Below are positions 18,787 through 27,911 of a DNA stretch of 42,304 nt, one piece after another. The notes below the pieces were generated by a model. It saw only the letters and a program-made list of their open reading frames with translations, did not search any database and had not been told where the DNA came from. Source of the DNA: Halieaceae bacterium (lineage in GTDB: Bacteria; Pseudomonadota; Gammaproteobacteria; Pseudomonadales; Halieaceae); contig JAPOQD010000158.1 in assembly GCA_026710905.1 (NCBI GenBank), forward strand, positions 1 to 42,304. Reading direction: 5' to 3'. Both the position numbers and the translations under genes were made by a program. The first letter of the stretch is position 1; every line of letters starts with the position of its first letter.

Positions 18787-19139
18787 CTGCCTCTCCTATC
18801 TGTCTACTCTCGTGATTGCTTTTCATTGTTTGGTCCAGCCGGATTTACCGACTAACTGACTACGCAAGGCATTTGATCTCAAACTGCGACTCTTTATTTC
18901 AGAGGCAGACAGATCAAAATTGAGCTCTCTATTTTTTATCTTCATTATTGTATTCGGAATAATGGATACATTATGTAAGTATATACTAAAATGACCTCAA
19001 CGCAATGCTTAGACGGAACGATTAAAAGGCTGGAATAGTTAGAAGCCAGAGAACAGACCGAGGTGCTGAATTTTAGGCTGCCCGGCTTGCGAGGACTCGC
19101 AGATCACACGCATTTCCACTTCCACTGGTGCGTATCGAA
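18787..19139. other. Intergenic stretch upstream of the TonB receptor
   Basis: No gene seen. It is AT-rich in its middle and holds one copy of the 19-bp GntR-type operator. It separates the leftward receptor gene from the rightward small ORF and MFS gene, so it is a divergent promoter region. Confidence 0.5.
18954..18972. promoter_or_regulatory. GntR-type operator copy 1 (TonB receptor promoter)
   Basis: On the minus strand AATGTATCCATTATTCCGA. It shares AATGTATCC and the following AT-rich arm with four other sites (20838, 30015, 34563, 35347). It lies about 170 bp upstream of the receptor ATG and the same distance before the small ORF at 19140. Confidence 0.55.
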
Positions 19140-19502
19140 ATGATCAACAGGTGCTGCACCCCCGATAAAACCAATCAGGGACAGCCTAGTGTGTACAAAA
19201 TACCCAGAGATGGCGCTATCAAAATTCAGGATGAGATAAGTAATATTTCGGAACCCTCTACCGTCGATTTAAATCAAACGGTGGAAAACTTGCGAAATTT
19301 AGTCCGACCCATACATCAATCTGAAGAGGCATGGCATGAGATTATGGTTTTCGCTCAGACAGTCATTCCCCACATGACTTTATTTCGAGAGATGATTGAC
19401 AACGGGTTGCGGAACTACTGGCTCGGAGAAATATCCGAAATAAAGATTCGTGCCATAGCGATGCTCATACCCGACAACGAACGCAAGAATTTCGCTACTT
19501 GA
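19140..19502 (+). CDS. Small protein of unknown function
   Basis: A 120-residue protein starting at the ATG at 19140; the GTG at 19128 is an alternative. I do not recognise it. The N-terminus is polar with three cysteines or disorder-prone residues (NRCCTPDK), and the C-terminal half is helical and charged (EAWHEIMVFAQTVIPHMTLF, then NYWLGEISEIKIRAIAML). The stop overlaps the start of the MFS gene in TTGA, which implies translational coupling, so it is likely a real gene serving the same function as the transporter. It could be a truncated regulator. Confidence 0.5.
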   Translation: MINRCCTPDKTNQGQPSVYKIPRDGAIKIQDEISNISEPSTVDLNQTVENLRNLVRPIHQSEEAWHEIMVFAQTVIPHMTLFREMIDNGLRNYWLGEISEIKIRAIAMLIPDNERKNFAT

Positions 19503-20665
19503 GCAGCGCGCCCTCAACGCTGTTACTTTACACTTCTGTACTGGTAGGTGTTGCAGCGAATGCCGTGCCGATACCGACGATCCCCGACGTTTTGTCGGCA
19601 CTAGGTGGCAGGATTGAAGATACAGGACTGTACTTTGGTATTGGTGCCATTCCGGGTATCGTGCTGGCTCCAATTTCCGGCTATATGGCCGGGCGCTGTG
19701 GTGCGCGCAATGTGTTGGTTATCTTGCTACTGGTAACTAGCGTCGCCGGCGGCCTGTCGGGTTTTGCTATGAACACCGCAACACTCATGTGGCTGAGACT
19801 GATACAGGGTTGTGGCTCTGCGGGCGTCATAAACCTGGTGCTCATTCTTATCGCTGAAAACTTTGACGGCACTTACCGGCGCCGAGCACTGGGTATGAAT
19901 GCCGCTGTCATGGCAGGAGGCTCGGCACTATTACCATTCGCATCCGGATTGATCGCGGAAGGGGCGGGATGGCGCTGGAGCTTTCACGTTTTTTGGTTGG
20001 GTCTTATTCCATCAATCGCGGCCATAGTGCTGCTGCCGCGAGCAGACAAGCGAGAACAATTCTCCTGGGCTTCCATTGCGGTAACGGCGCGCATTCTGGA
20101 GCAAGAAAGAAAGGTTCATTTTGCGCTGCTGACAGGATTGTTATCATTTATGATTATGTACGGCGGTTTCGTAGCACTAATGCCAGTTCATCTACTCGAA
20201 ATCTACAACTTTGGGCCGGGATTACGCGGGTTAGTTTTTGGAACCGCAGCCATAGGCAACTTCGCCGGTTCCATAGCACAAGGGTATATCAGGCTCACAT
20301 CGCATACCCTGATTGTGCTGGGCTTCTTATTGTTGGCAGCCTCACTGGCTGGCTTTGCTACTAGTCCCGCTTTGGCGTTACTAATCGTCGCTATCGTCAT
20401 ATACGGGCTGGCGCAAGGAATGCTTTTACCGCCAATGCAGAACTTGGCTGGGTCGCCGAGAGATATACGGGCCAGGGAAATGGGAATTTCAATCTGGGCG
20501 GGTTGCGCTCGCGCGGGACAAACAATCGGCCCACTCGTTACCAGTTGGCTCCTGATTGGATTTACGACCTCCGCCGTATTCGCTATTTACGCGGCAGCAG
20601 CTATCAGTGCAGGTGCTTGCAGCTTGTTCGCGCGCGGACCGCTAGATTCAGGCACAGACAATTGA
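19499..20665 (+). CDS. Major facilitator superfamily transporter
   Basis: A protein of 388 residues with about 12 hydrophobic segments and the MFS loop-2/3 motif (GYMAGRCGARNVLVIL). It begins at a TTG that overlaps the preceding stop codon. That start is supported by the immediate hydrophobic first helix (TLLLYTSVLVGVAANAVPIPTIPDVL). It probably moves an aromatic acid or small organic acid across the inner membrane; direction and substrate cannot be read from sequence. Its position between the TonB receptor and the SDR suggests it works with the same substrate. Confidence 0.85.
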   Translation: MSSAPSTLLLYTSVLVGVAANAVPIPTIPDVLSALGGRIEDTGLYFGIGAIPGIVLAPISGYMAGRCGARNVLVILLLVTSVAGGLSGFAMNTATLMWLRLIQGCGSAGVINLVLILIAENFDGTYRRRALGMNAAVMAGGSALLPFASGLIAEGAGWRWSFHVFWLGLIPSIAAIVLLPRADKREQFSWASIAVTARILEQERKVHFALLTGLLSFMIMYGGFVALMPVHLLEIYNFGPGLRGLVFGTAAIGNFAGSIAQGYIRLTSHTLIVLGFLLLAASLAGFATSPALALLIVAIVIYGLAQGMLLPPMQNLAGSPRDIRAREMGISIWAGCARAGQTIGPLVTSWLLIGFTTSAVFAIYAAAAISAGACSLFARGPLDSGTDN

Positions 20666-20709
20666 CGTTCTGCGTGTATTGCTACAGTCACAGAATATTT
20701 TAGGTTCAC

Positions 20710-20770
20710 TCACGCGGGGTTGCGACTGGCGAAGAAATCGGCGGGGGTGAACTGATCGTCGTAAGGCCGA
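20710..20770 (-). pseudogene. Fossil 3' end of a DapA-like gene
   Basis: The minus strand reads RPYDDQFTPADFFASRNPA followed by a TGA. The intact DapA-like gene at 28925-29956 ends LPHDVESTPADYFASRNPA-stop. Only about the last 20 codons survive. The sequence just beyond, including the operator at 20838, also resembles the intergenic region upstream of the intact gene (29990-30050). This is a decayed duplicate. Confidence 0.75.
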
Positions 20771-20837
20771 CATTAGATAGTACCTCCCGTACATTAATCC
20801 ACTGGTGTTCTTTTACGCTGCATCGATTACAATGTAA

Positions 20838-20856
20838 AATGTATCCAGAATACACC
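20838..20856. promoter_or_regulatory. GntR-type operator copy 2 (SDR promoter)
   Basis: AATGTATCCAGAATACACC, about 80 bp before the SDR start. It is nearly the same as AATGTATCCACAATACACT at 30015-30033, and the flanking bases are also related (CGCTGCA before, GCAAGCA after), so it was probably copied along with the fossil genes. Confidence 0.6.
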
Positions 20857-20934
20857 TTTTGCGTTTAACTGGGCAAGCAGCGTAACCATTTATCTCAGCT
20901 AGAACGATTTAGTTGCAACTCATAGAGGCATGTC

Positions 20935-21639
20935 ATGACAGAATCAAGCGCACCCACAACCGTCGTCACTGGTGCCGCGGGCCGTATTGGCTCGGCCATA
21001 TGCTCGCTCCTCGAACGTCGTGGACATCACGTGGCCCCACTCGATATCAGCGCTACCGATACCAGTATAATTGCCTGTGACCTCAGCGATGAAGACGCGG
21101 TCGAGTCGACTTTCCGCGAGCTGGCGAGCACTTACGGGACTCCCTCATCATTGATCTGCGCAACTGGCACGGTTAAGGAGAGCGCTCTTACAGATACCAC
21201 TTTAACGGACTGGATATCCGTGATGGACGCTAGCCTAACCGCCGCATTTCTTACTTGCAGGGCATTTATAAAGAATAGTAGCCGCCCGGCGAGCATCGTT
21301 GCTTTCTCCTCCGGATACGCCCGTAAAGGCTACGCGCGTGGCGCTTCCTACGCAGCGGCCAAGGGCGGAATTGAGAGTCTCATCAAGTCCATCGCGCTGG
21401 AGTATGCAGCTGATGGCGTCAGGGCCAATGCACTGGCGCCTGGCCCGGTAGACACCGCCATGCTTGACCATGTAAAGGTTCAACCTGGGCGTATGGCAGC
21501 GCTGGAGTCTGCCATCCCCCTGGGGCGCGTGGGCACGGCGGAGGAAGTTGCCAGCGCGGCGGCGTTTTTACTTGAGGATCAGAGCAGCTATATCACCGGG
21601 CAGGTGCTTCATGTCAACGGAGGCCTACTAATGCCATAG
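20935..21639 (+). CDS. Short-chain dehydrogenase/reductase
   Basis: A 234-residue classical SDR with the cofactor motif TGAAGRIGSA (residues 12-21), catalytic Ser in AFSSGYA near 125, Tyr139 and Lys143 (SYAAAKGG), and the C-terminal GQVLHVNGG. It oxidises or reduces a hydroxyl or keto group with NAD(P). It is a lone rightward gene placed between the fossil ends of the DapA-like and citryl-CoA-lyase-like genes. The GntR-type operator upstream would include it in the regulon. Substrate unknown. Confidence 0.9.
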   Translation: MTESSAPTTVVTGAAGRIGSAICSLLERRGHHVAPLDISATDTSIIACDLSDEDAVESTFRELASTYGTPSSLICATGTVKESALTDTTLTDWISVMDASLTAAFLTCRAFIKNSSRPASIVAFSSGYARKGYARGASYAAAKGGIESLIKSIALEYAADGVRANALAPGPVDTAMLDHVKVQPGRMAALESAIPLGRVGTAEEVASAAAFLLEDQSSYITGQVLHVNGGLLMP

Positions 21640-21656
21640 CCTGCCTGTTTGAAAAT

Positions 21657-21869
21657 TTACTCGGGATAGTGGTACGCGATATTGGCTATAAGGTCGACCA
21701 CCGCGGGAAATATGGCGTTGTGCGTTTCCTCGTAGATGTGACCCACCAAGTCTGCTGCTCTACTAACTGCTGCGACCGAGCGCATTACTTCCACGGGGAA
21801 CGCGATCTCATTTATGAGGCTAGTCGCTTCCCCCGCCGCTGAATCATCCCGCTCAAATTGAGGCTGCAA
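21657..21869 (-). pseudogene. Fossil 3' end of the citryl-CoA-lyase-like gene
   Basis: The last about 50 codons (NEIAFPVEVMRSVAAVSRAA, then LVGHIYEETHNAIFPAVVDL) are almost the same as the end of the intact gene at 30060-30836. The N-terminal 18 residues of this small frame do not match. About four fifths of the gene is missing. The order and strand relative to the DapA fossil are the same as in the intact pair. Confidence 0.8.
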
Positions 21870-21872
21870 CGA

Positions 21873-22782
21873 TCAGGCATGAGCATTCACCGCATCGTGA
21901 ATCCATTCTGTCGAGCGGACAAACCCGCCAAAACTGAATAGGTGCACGCCGGTTACATTGTGCGACGGGTGGGTGGCGCAGTAATGTGCCAGGGCCTGGA
22001 GTTGACTGACCGGATCTGTGTGCATGGCGAGTTTGGCGGTGGTTCTGCCAAGTTTGTGCAAGGTCCGGATCGTCGTGCTGACTCCACAGATTCGCGCGTA
22101 GCGCATGAGCTGGAGACTATCCGTCGGGCCAGCCATACCAATATAGAGTGGTACATCAGGTGATTCATGGGCCATCCGGTCACAAAACCAGGTCACGCGA
22201 GAGGGGGTAAAAGAAAACTGCGTCAATACCGAAATTCCGAGGGAATTATCTTCTGCGAAGCGAATTCTTTCCGCCATGGAGCGCCACAATATCTGGTCGC
22301 TGATCCTGGGGTGACCTTCCGGGTATCCGGCCACGGAAATGTCTGTAATGCCACAGCGTTGCAGTATGTCGCTGCGCATCAACGCCAGGGAGTCTTCAAA
22401 CGGGCCAACCGGCTTATCAATATCGCCACCCACCAAGCAGCACGCGGTTCACACCGGCCTCCTCCACAGCCCGGGAAATAAAACTTTCCAGGCTGGCAGT
22501 GGATTTTATGCGCCTGGCCGCGAGGTGCGGTATCGGCGTGAGGCCTGCATCCCGTACCGCGCATAGCAAAGGCAGATTGGTTTCGAAACTCCGTTTCGCC
22601 AGTGAGGGCACATAGACGCCCATCTTTCTTAGCAACAGGTCTTGTCCATTCACCAAGCCAGATGTATTTGTTTCGATCAGTTCAATGGAACCGCTGGTAA
22701 CGAGTTCCGAGGCAATCTCTGTCGAAATCGTACGGATTCTTCTGGCGGCGACTTTTTCGCCTTGCAGTTGCTGGTCATCCAT
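21873..22782 (-). pseudogene. Methylenetetrahydrofolate-reductase-like (MetF family) gene with a frameshift
   Basis: Two overlapping minus-strand frames (22417-22782 and 21873-22436) together give one MTHFR-family barrel: PHLAARRIKS, then NRVLL joined to VGGDIDKPVGPFEDS, AGYPEGHPRI, LTQFSFTPSRV. The join is at about 22430, where one extra G (or two lost bases) breaks CTT-GTG-GGT-GGC-GAT. The enzyme family interconverts methylene- and methyl-tetrahydrofolate and often accompanies tetrahydrofolate-dependent aromatic O-demethylation. It would have been the last gene of the leftward operon. A sequencing error would restore it. Confidence 0.72.
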
Positions 22783-22955
22783 AACTATCCCCGCTTGCGG
22801 GAAACCACGTACGACTCATCATAAAACCAGAGCCCGCCATATTTTTGCAACACTTTGGAGGTCGCATCCAGGTATTGATCTGTCTTTAATACATCTAATT
22901 TCAGGATACCGTAGAAAAAAGTGGCTATAGGATCGAGGTGAGCAAAAGGGCAATA

Positions 22956-23450
22956 TTAGATCAGCTTGTGATCGGCCAACAGAACGCCATTGTCATCGGC
23001 ATAAATCCAATCGCCGCTGTTGATGTTCACCCCGCCAAAATGAACGGGTATGCCCGATTGTCCCTCACCGTGCTTGTCAGTGCGCAAGGGCACAATGCCC
23101 AGGGCGAAAACTCCCAGATCGAGTTGCGCCATCGCCTGCACATCACGGATGGCACCGTGGATAACAAGGCCGCGCCAGCCGTTGGCCACAGCCGCCGCGC
23201 CCTGAACATCCCCTAACAGCGCGCGGCGCAGGGAACCGCCACCATCAACCACGATAATGCGACCCTGCCCCGGTGTGGCGATAACCTTACGCACCAGGGA
23301 ATTGTCCTCATGACACTTGACCGTAACGGCTGGGCCGTAAAAACGCTTCAACCCACCATAGCTGGTAAACTGCAACTCGACGGCCTGTACCACCTCCGGG
23401 TGTTCGTCGGCGATATCCGGAGTGCAGAAGTCCACAGTGCTGATGCTCAA
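22956..23450 (-). CDS. RraA-family aldolase (HMG/CHA aldolase, LigK-like)
   Basis: A 164-residue RraA-fold protein. The signature GDVQGAAAVANGWRGLVIHGAIRD carries the Gly-rich loop and the Arg-Asp pair that bind substrate and metal in 4-hydroxy-4-methyl-2-oxoglutarate and 4-carboxy-4-hydroxy-2-oxoadipate aldolases. In the protocatechuate 4,5-cleavage pathway such an aldolase (LigK) makes pyruvate and oxaloacetate. Its presence in an operon with LigA/LigB-like genes supports that job over the RNase E inhibitor role of E. coli RraA. It is shorter than LigK (about 220 residues) by the N-terminal part. Confidence 0.78.
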   Translation of the reverse strand: MSISTVDFCTPDIADEHPEVVQAVELQFTSYGGLKRFYGPAVTVKCHEDNSLVRKVIATPGQGRIIVVDGGGSLRRALLGDVQGAAAVANGWRGLVIHGAIRDVQAMAQLDLGVFALGIVPLRTDKHGEGQSGIPVHFGGVNINSGDWIYADDNGVLLADHKLI

Positions 23451-23467
23451 TTTAGGCTTACCCTGCT

Positions 23468-24643
23468 CTACACAATGGCCTTGTCGCGAAGCGCTTCTAT
23501 AGCCTCCTCACTGTAGCCGAGTTCAGTAAGTACTTCGTCGGTATGCTCGCCCAGTAACGGTGCCGGCTCCACCGGCTGATCGTCACGCGAGTTGTCGAAC
23601 CAGACCGGACGGCGTGGCAAGCGCTGGGTACCCTTCTCCGGGTGGCTGATCTCGGCAAATATGTCGAGGTACTGTACCTGCGGATCCTCGAAAACTTCTT
23701 CCAGCCGGTAAATGGGCGCGTAGGGCACGTCGTTGTCTTCAAGCCGCTGCAGCCAGTAGTCCTGGGGTTGCTCGATAGCAGCCGCCTGAAACGCGTCGAG
23801 TATCTCCTGGTACCGCGCCACGCGGTTCATCCGCTGCGACAACTCCTCGTCTTCCGCCAAATCGTCTCGGCCAAACGCGCGCGCCGCACCTTCCCAGAAT
23901 TTATTCGGAGACGACAGGTGCAAAGCGATTCCCTTACCGTCAGCACATTTAACCGCGTAAGACTGGGAACCTTGCACCCGGGTCATGCGGGTAATTGGCT
24001 TTTTTAACTGATCGCGCATCACATACATGGCGCCGACAAAAGCGGCCGTAGCATCCAGCATATTCACATCCACGCGGCGGGCCGGACCACCACGTTCACG
24101 CTCGAACAGTGCCGCCTGAATACCATAACAGGCCATAATGCCGGTCATGTCATCGGAAATCGTTGGACCGACAATCTGCGGTTCATCCGGGTCAACAAAC
24201 AAGCCCGTCAGGCCGCTGAGACTCTGCGCTACTGAGTCGAATGCCGGGCGGTGTTCATATGGGCCACCGTTGCCAAAACCGCTGACAGCACAGTAGATCA
24301 TGTCCGGGTTACGCTCTTTCAGCACTGCTTCGGACAGACCCAGGCGATCCATCACACCGGGTCTGAAATTTTCAATCAGGACATCGGCCTGGTCGATCAG
24401 TTTGAATACAATCTCCCGCCCCTCTTCGGTCTGTAAATCGGCCACCACTGAGCGCTTGTTGCGATTGAGCGCCATAAACATGGGAGAGTACTTGCCTCCC
24501 TGCCAGGCGCGAAAGGGGTCGCCTTCAGGGCGCTCCACCTTAATAATTTCGGCGCCAAGGTCACCGAGCATTTGACCCGCCAATGACCCGGTCACGAGAT
24601 TGGTAAGTTCCAGAATTTTGACGCCTTGTAATGCTCCAGCCAT
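23468..24643 (-). CDS. CaiB/BaiF family (class III) CoA-transferase
   Basis: A protein of about 391 residues with the class III features: N-terminal LQGVKILELTN, then GSLAGQMLGDLGAEIIKVERPEGDPFR, NRNKRSVVADL, and IENFRPGVMDRLG with the DMTG region that normally holds the catalytic Asp. These enzymes move CoA between carboxylic acids. The ATG at 24643 with AAGGGA upstream is preferred to the GTG at 24676. It lies between aldehyde dehydrogenase and RraA genes. It would activate a dicarboxylate or tricarboxylate, perhaps the substrate of the citryl-CoA-lyase-like enzyme. Confidence 0.86.
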   Translation of the reverse strand: MAGALQGVKILELTNLVTGSLAGQMLGDLGAEIIKVERPEGDPFRAWQGGKYSPMFMALNRNKRSVVADLQTEEGREIVFKLIDQADVLIENFRPGVMDRLGLSEAVLKERNPDMIYCAVSGFGNGGPYEHRPAFDSVAQSLSGLTGLFVDPDEPQIVGPTISDDMTGIMACYGIQAALFERERGGPARRVDVNMLDATAAFVGAMYVMRDQLKKPITRMTRVQGSQSYAVKCADGKGIALHLSSPNKFWEGAARAFGRDDLAEDEELSQRMNRVARYQEILDAFQAAAIEQPQDYWLQRLEDNDVPYAPIYRLEEVFEDPQVQYLDIFAEISHPEKGTQRLPRRPVWFDNSRDDQPVEPAPLLGEHTDEVLTELGYSEEAIEALRDKAIV

Positions 24644-24669
24644 AACGGTTTTCCCTTGCGGTTGCTCAA

Positions 24670-26127
24670 TCACCAATCGGCAGAAATATATTTAGTCTCA
24701 AGGAATTCATGCAATCCCTCATGGGAGCCCTCCCGACCCAACCCTGATTCTTTGACGCCACCGAAAGGTGCGGCAGGGTCAGATATCAACCCGCGATTGA
24801 TGCCGACCATGCCAGCTTCGATCGCCTCCGAGATACGTAATCCCCTGGCAAAATCGCCCGTAAAAACATAGGCAGCAAGGCCAAGTTCGCTGTTATTGGC
24901 CAAACGAATAGCTTCTTCTTCAGATTCAAAAGTGACAACCGGTGCTATTGGGCCGAAAATTTCTCGGGAGAGAATTGGGTTGTCAGGCGCTACGGCCGTG
25001 ATTAACGTAGGTGCAAAATAGTAGCCCGCCGATTCCGGCGCACTTCCGCCCAGTTCCAGACTCGCACCTGCATCGATACATTCCTCAGTCATGCGCACCA
25101 TATCGCGCACTGCTTGCTCGTTGATAAGGGGACCTAAAGTCACCCCGGCTTCCATTCCGGGGCCCATTTTCACTTCCGACATGGCATCACATAGCTTGCC
25201 GCTGAATTCCGTGGCAATGGCCTCGTGCACTATAAGCCGGTTTGCTCCAATACACGACTGGCCACCATTACGCATTTTCGCAATCATACAGCCGGCAACG
25301 GCCTCATCAAGGTCCGCATCCTCAAATACTACAAGGGGAGCATTCCCCCCCAGTTCCATCGATGCGCGCACCACACGTCGGGAACACTGCTCTAACAACA
25401 GTTGGCCGACCTCGGTTGAGCCAGTAAAAGAAAGATTTCGAACGCGCTGGTCACTTAGCATGGCATTGACCACCTCTCCAGAGCGTCGCGAGGGGAGTAC
25501 GTTCAAAACACCAGGCGGCAAGCCGGCTTTCTCAAGAATTTTCGCCACGGCCAGTGCGGTAAGCGGTGTGTCAGATGCAGGCTTGAGCACCATGGAACAA
25601 CCGGCGGCAATAGCTGGTGCAATTTTACGTGTCGCCATTGCGGCAGGAAAATTCCACGGGGTAACCAACAGCGAAACACCGATGGGCTGGTGTATGGCAA
25701 GAATACGTTTGTCTCCCGCGGGCGCAGTATTCAGATAACCGATATTGCGAGTGGCCTCGCCAGCATACCAACGGAAAAACTCTGCGGCATACACAACCTC
25801 GGCACGTGCCTCAGCGTAGGCTTTTCCCATCTCCAGCACGATCAAACCGGCGAGTTCGTCTGCCTTGCCAGTCATCAGTTCGTAAGCGCTGCGCAGTATC
25901 TCAGCCCGGGACACAGGTGACATGGCAGCAAAGTCTGTAAATGCATCGGCTGCGGCATCCACCGCCAACCGAGCGTCTTCCACTGAGGCGCTGGGAATCT
26001 CAGCCACAGACTGTTCCGTGGCAGGATCGAACACGGCAAGCGCGGCGCCGTCAGAAGAGTCGCGCCACTCGCCGCCAATATGCAGCTTGAAATTGCCCGC
26101 TTGCTGCAGTCGCTCAAATAAGCTCAT
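24670..26127 (-). CDS. NAD(P)-dependent aldehyde dehydrogenase (succinate-semialdehyde type)
   Basis: A 485-residue ALDH. The oxyanion and cofactor region TPWNFPAAM, FTGSTEVG, the catalytic Glu in MELGGNAPLVVF and the catalytic Cys in NGGQSCIGANR are all present. GabD-like features (FGGVKESGLGREGSHEGL near the end) suggest a semialdehyde substrate. It overlaps the upstream LeuD-like gene by 4 nt, so translation is coupled. In an extradiol pathway it could oxidise a ring-cleavage semialdehyde, the step LigC performs in the protocatechuate 4,5-pathway. Confidence 0.88.
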   Translation of the reverse strand: MSLFERLQQAGNFKLHIGGEWRDSSDGAALAVFDPATEQSVAEIPSASVEDARLAVDAAADAFTDFAAMSPVSRAEILRSAYELMTGKADELAGLIVLEMGKAYAEARAEVVYAAEFFRWYAGEATRNIGYLNTAPAGDKRILAIHQPIGVSLLVTPWNFPAAMATRKIAPAIAAGCSMVLKPASDTPLTALAVAKILEKAGLPPGVLNVLPSRRSGEVVNAMLSDQRVRNLSFTGSTEVGQLLLEQCSRRVVRASMELGGNAPLVVFEDADLDEAVAGCMIAKMRNGGQSCIGANRLIVHEAIATEFSGKLCDAMSEVKMGPGMEAGVTLGPLINEQAVRDMVRMTEECIDAGASLELGGSAPESAGYYFAPTLITAVAPDNPILSREIFGPIAPVVTFESEEEAIRLANNSELGLAAYVFTGDFARGLRISEAIEAGMVGINRGLISDPAAPFGGVKESGLGREGSHEGLHEFLETKYISADW

Positions 26128-26642
26128 AGTAAGGTGCTATCGTCGGCCAGGGGCAGGTAGCCGTCTCTACGTAACATGGGCAGTACACCCCCTGCGTCGA
26201 GAATCGCCCTCACCTGCTCCGGCAGGGGGATGAAGCTCGCCTCGCGATCATTCTGCGTATTAACGACAATACCCCGGTCAATATCGATATCAAGCGAATC
26301 GCCTTCCTCGCAGAGTTCAGCTACCTCATGGACCGGCATGGCAAACAATCCGGAATTGAGACAACTGCGCTGGAAGATCGCCGACATGGAGTCGGCCAGC
26401 ACAGCGGTAACACCCAGGTGTAATAGCGGGTTGCCGATAGGCCGTGCGGAACCGATACCGAAGTTGTGCCCCGCAACCAGGATATCCCCTGGTTGCACCA
26501 GTTGGGGCCATTCAGGCCGATGGGTATCAAAAAGCACTTCCGCCTGCTCTGCCACTGACATACGGAAAGCCTTGCCAGGAAAAATCAGATCGGTATTTAC
26601 CTGGTCTCCAAACTTCCAAACCCGGCCACTGATTTTGCTCAT
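26124..26642 (-). CDS. LeuD-like small subunit of an aconitase-family hydratase
   Basis: A 172-residue swivelling domain of the aconitase superfamily: VNTDLIFPGKAF at the N-terminus and GHNFGIGSARPIG, which holds the conserved GxxxGxGSxR substrate loop. With the large subunit next to it (4-nt overlap) it forms a hydro-lyase/isomerase of the isopropylmalate, homoaconitate or dimethylmaleate type. The operon has no other leucine-pathway genes, so a catabolic di- or tricarboxylate is the likely substrate, for instance one made after LigAB ring cleavage. Confidence 0.87.
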   Translation of the reverse strand: MSKISGRVWKFGDQVNTDLIFPGKAFRMSVAEQAEVLFDTHRPEWPQLVQPGDILVAGHNFGIGSARPIGNPLLHLGVTAVLADSMSAIFQRSCLNSGLFAMPVHEVAELCEEGDSLDIDIDRGIVVNTQNDREASFIPLPEQVRAILDAGGVLPMLRRDGYLPLADDSTLL

Positions 26643-27904
26643 GACGCCACCTCGCGCGGATCAACCACACGGCCGACGATGGCCGATGCCGCCACCGTGG
26701 CAGACGAAGCCATCAATACGCTAGCCTCAGCGCTACCCATACGACCCTTGTAGTTGCGTGTGCTGGAGGTGAGACAGGTTTCGCCGTCCCCCACCACACC
26801 CATATCGTAACCATAACAGGCACCGCACATTGGCGGTGTTACCACGGCGCCAGCCTCGAGCAGATCCGCAGTATAGCCACGACGCGCTGCTTCCAGCGCC
26901 ACGCGTTGGGACGCTGGAGTAACGATAAACCGTGTACCCCTGGCGACGCGCTTACCACGCACGATATTCGCAGCTATTTCGAGATCTTCCAGTTTACCGT
27001 TGGCGCAGGAGCCGACGAAACACTGGTCGAGCTTTACGGATTCGAACTGGGCAACAGGCGAGGTATTTTCCAAAACATAGTCAGCGGCCGCAATTTGCGG
27101 CTCCATGTCGCTCATATCAATGCTGTCCTCAAAAGCAAAATCGGCGTCGTCATCTGACCAGGCTGCCGTATAGTCCTCGATACCAAGCGCAGCCAGTGTA
27201 GAGCGCACCATTTCATCACAGGGAAACAAGGTGTACTCAGCGACCAGTTCCACCCCCTGAGTGGAGAGCACGCGGCGCTCACCCATGGACAGAGCCTCGA
27301 TACCCGGCCCGGAAAATTCTATCGCCTTGTTCTGCGCCACCGATCCGTACTTGCCCGCGATGTATAGAAAAATATCCTTGGCGTAAACCGATGCGGGCAA
27401 GCTGCCCTCGAGGTTGTAGCGTACCGTTTCAGGAACAATGCCCCAGGTCTTGCCCGTACAGAGAATCTGGATCATCTCGGCAGGCCCAAGGCCTCGGGCC
27501 GCGCAGTTGAAAGCGCCACCCGCCGTTGAATGAGAATCGGCGCAAGCCAGGAGTTGGCCGGGAAGAGCGAGGCCATTCTCGGCGATAACCTGGTGGGCGA
27601 TACCATGATCGCCCACATCGTAGACGTCTTTTACCCCGAAATCTCTGGCAAAGCCCCGCGCGACATTGCCTGTATTAGCATCCTGGACTGAGCCGGCGGG
27701 AGAGGCATGATCGAAAATTAGCGAGACCTTGTTGGCATCATAGATCTTCAGCGGTTGGACCCAACCCATGCGAAACTGAATCTCGATCATGATCACCCGG
27801 TCCACGTCGTAGACCACGACATCACCCGGTCGGACCGGTTGGCCACCGCCGGCCCGAGACAGAATTTTTTCAATTGTGGTCTGGGACAAACTACTCGCCT
27901 CCAT
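26639..27904 (-). CDS. LeuC-like large subunit of an aconitase-family hydratase
   Basis: A 421-residue subunit with the [4Fe-4S] cysteines in VGSCANGKLEDLE and MCGACYGYDMG, and the active-site segments CADSHSTAGGAFNC and SSTRNYKGRMGS. The family eliminates and re-adds water on hydroxy-di/tricarboxylates. It overlaps the small-subunit gene by 4 nt and lies 7 nt after the cyclodeaminase-like gene. Being short (about 420 instead of about 465 residues), it resembles the archaeal/homoaconitase-like and dimethylmaleate hydratase group more than E. coli LeuC (inference from length). Confidence 0.87.
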   Translation of the reverse strand: MEASSLSQTTIEKILSRAGGGQPVRPGDVVVYDVDRVIMIEIQFRMGWVQPLKIYDANKVSLIFDHASPAGSVQDANTGNVARGFARDFGVKDVYDVGDHGIAHQVIAENGLALPGQLLACADSHSTAGGAFNCAARGLGPAEMIQILCTGKTWGIVPETVRYNLEGSLPASVYAKDIFLYIAGKYGSVAQNKAIEFSGPGIEALSMGERRVLSTQGVELVAEYTLFPCDEMVRSTLAALGIEDYTAAWSDDDADFAFEDSIDMSDMEPQIAAADYVLENTSPVAQFESVKLDQCFVGSCANGKLEDLEIAANIVRGKRVARGTRFIVTPASQRVALEAARRGYTADLLEAGAVVTPPMCGACYGYDMGVVGDGETCLTSSTRNYKGRMGSAEASVLMASSATVAASAIVGRVVDPREVAS

Positions 27905-27911
27905 CGTTGCC

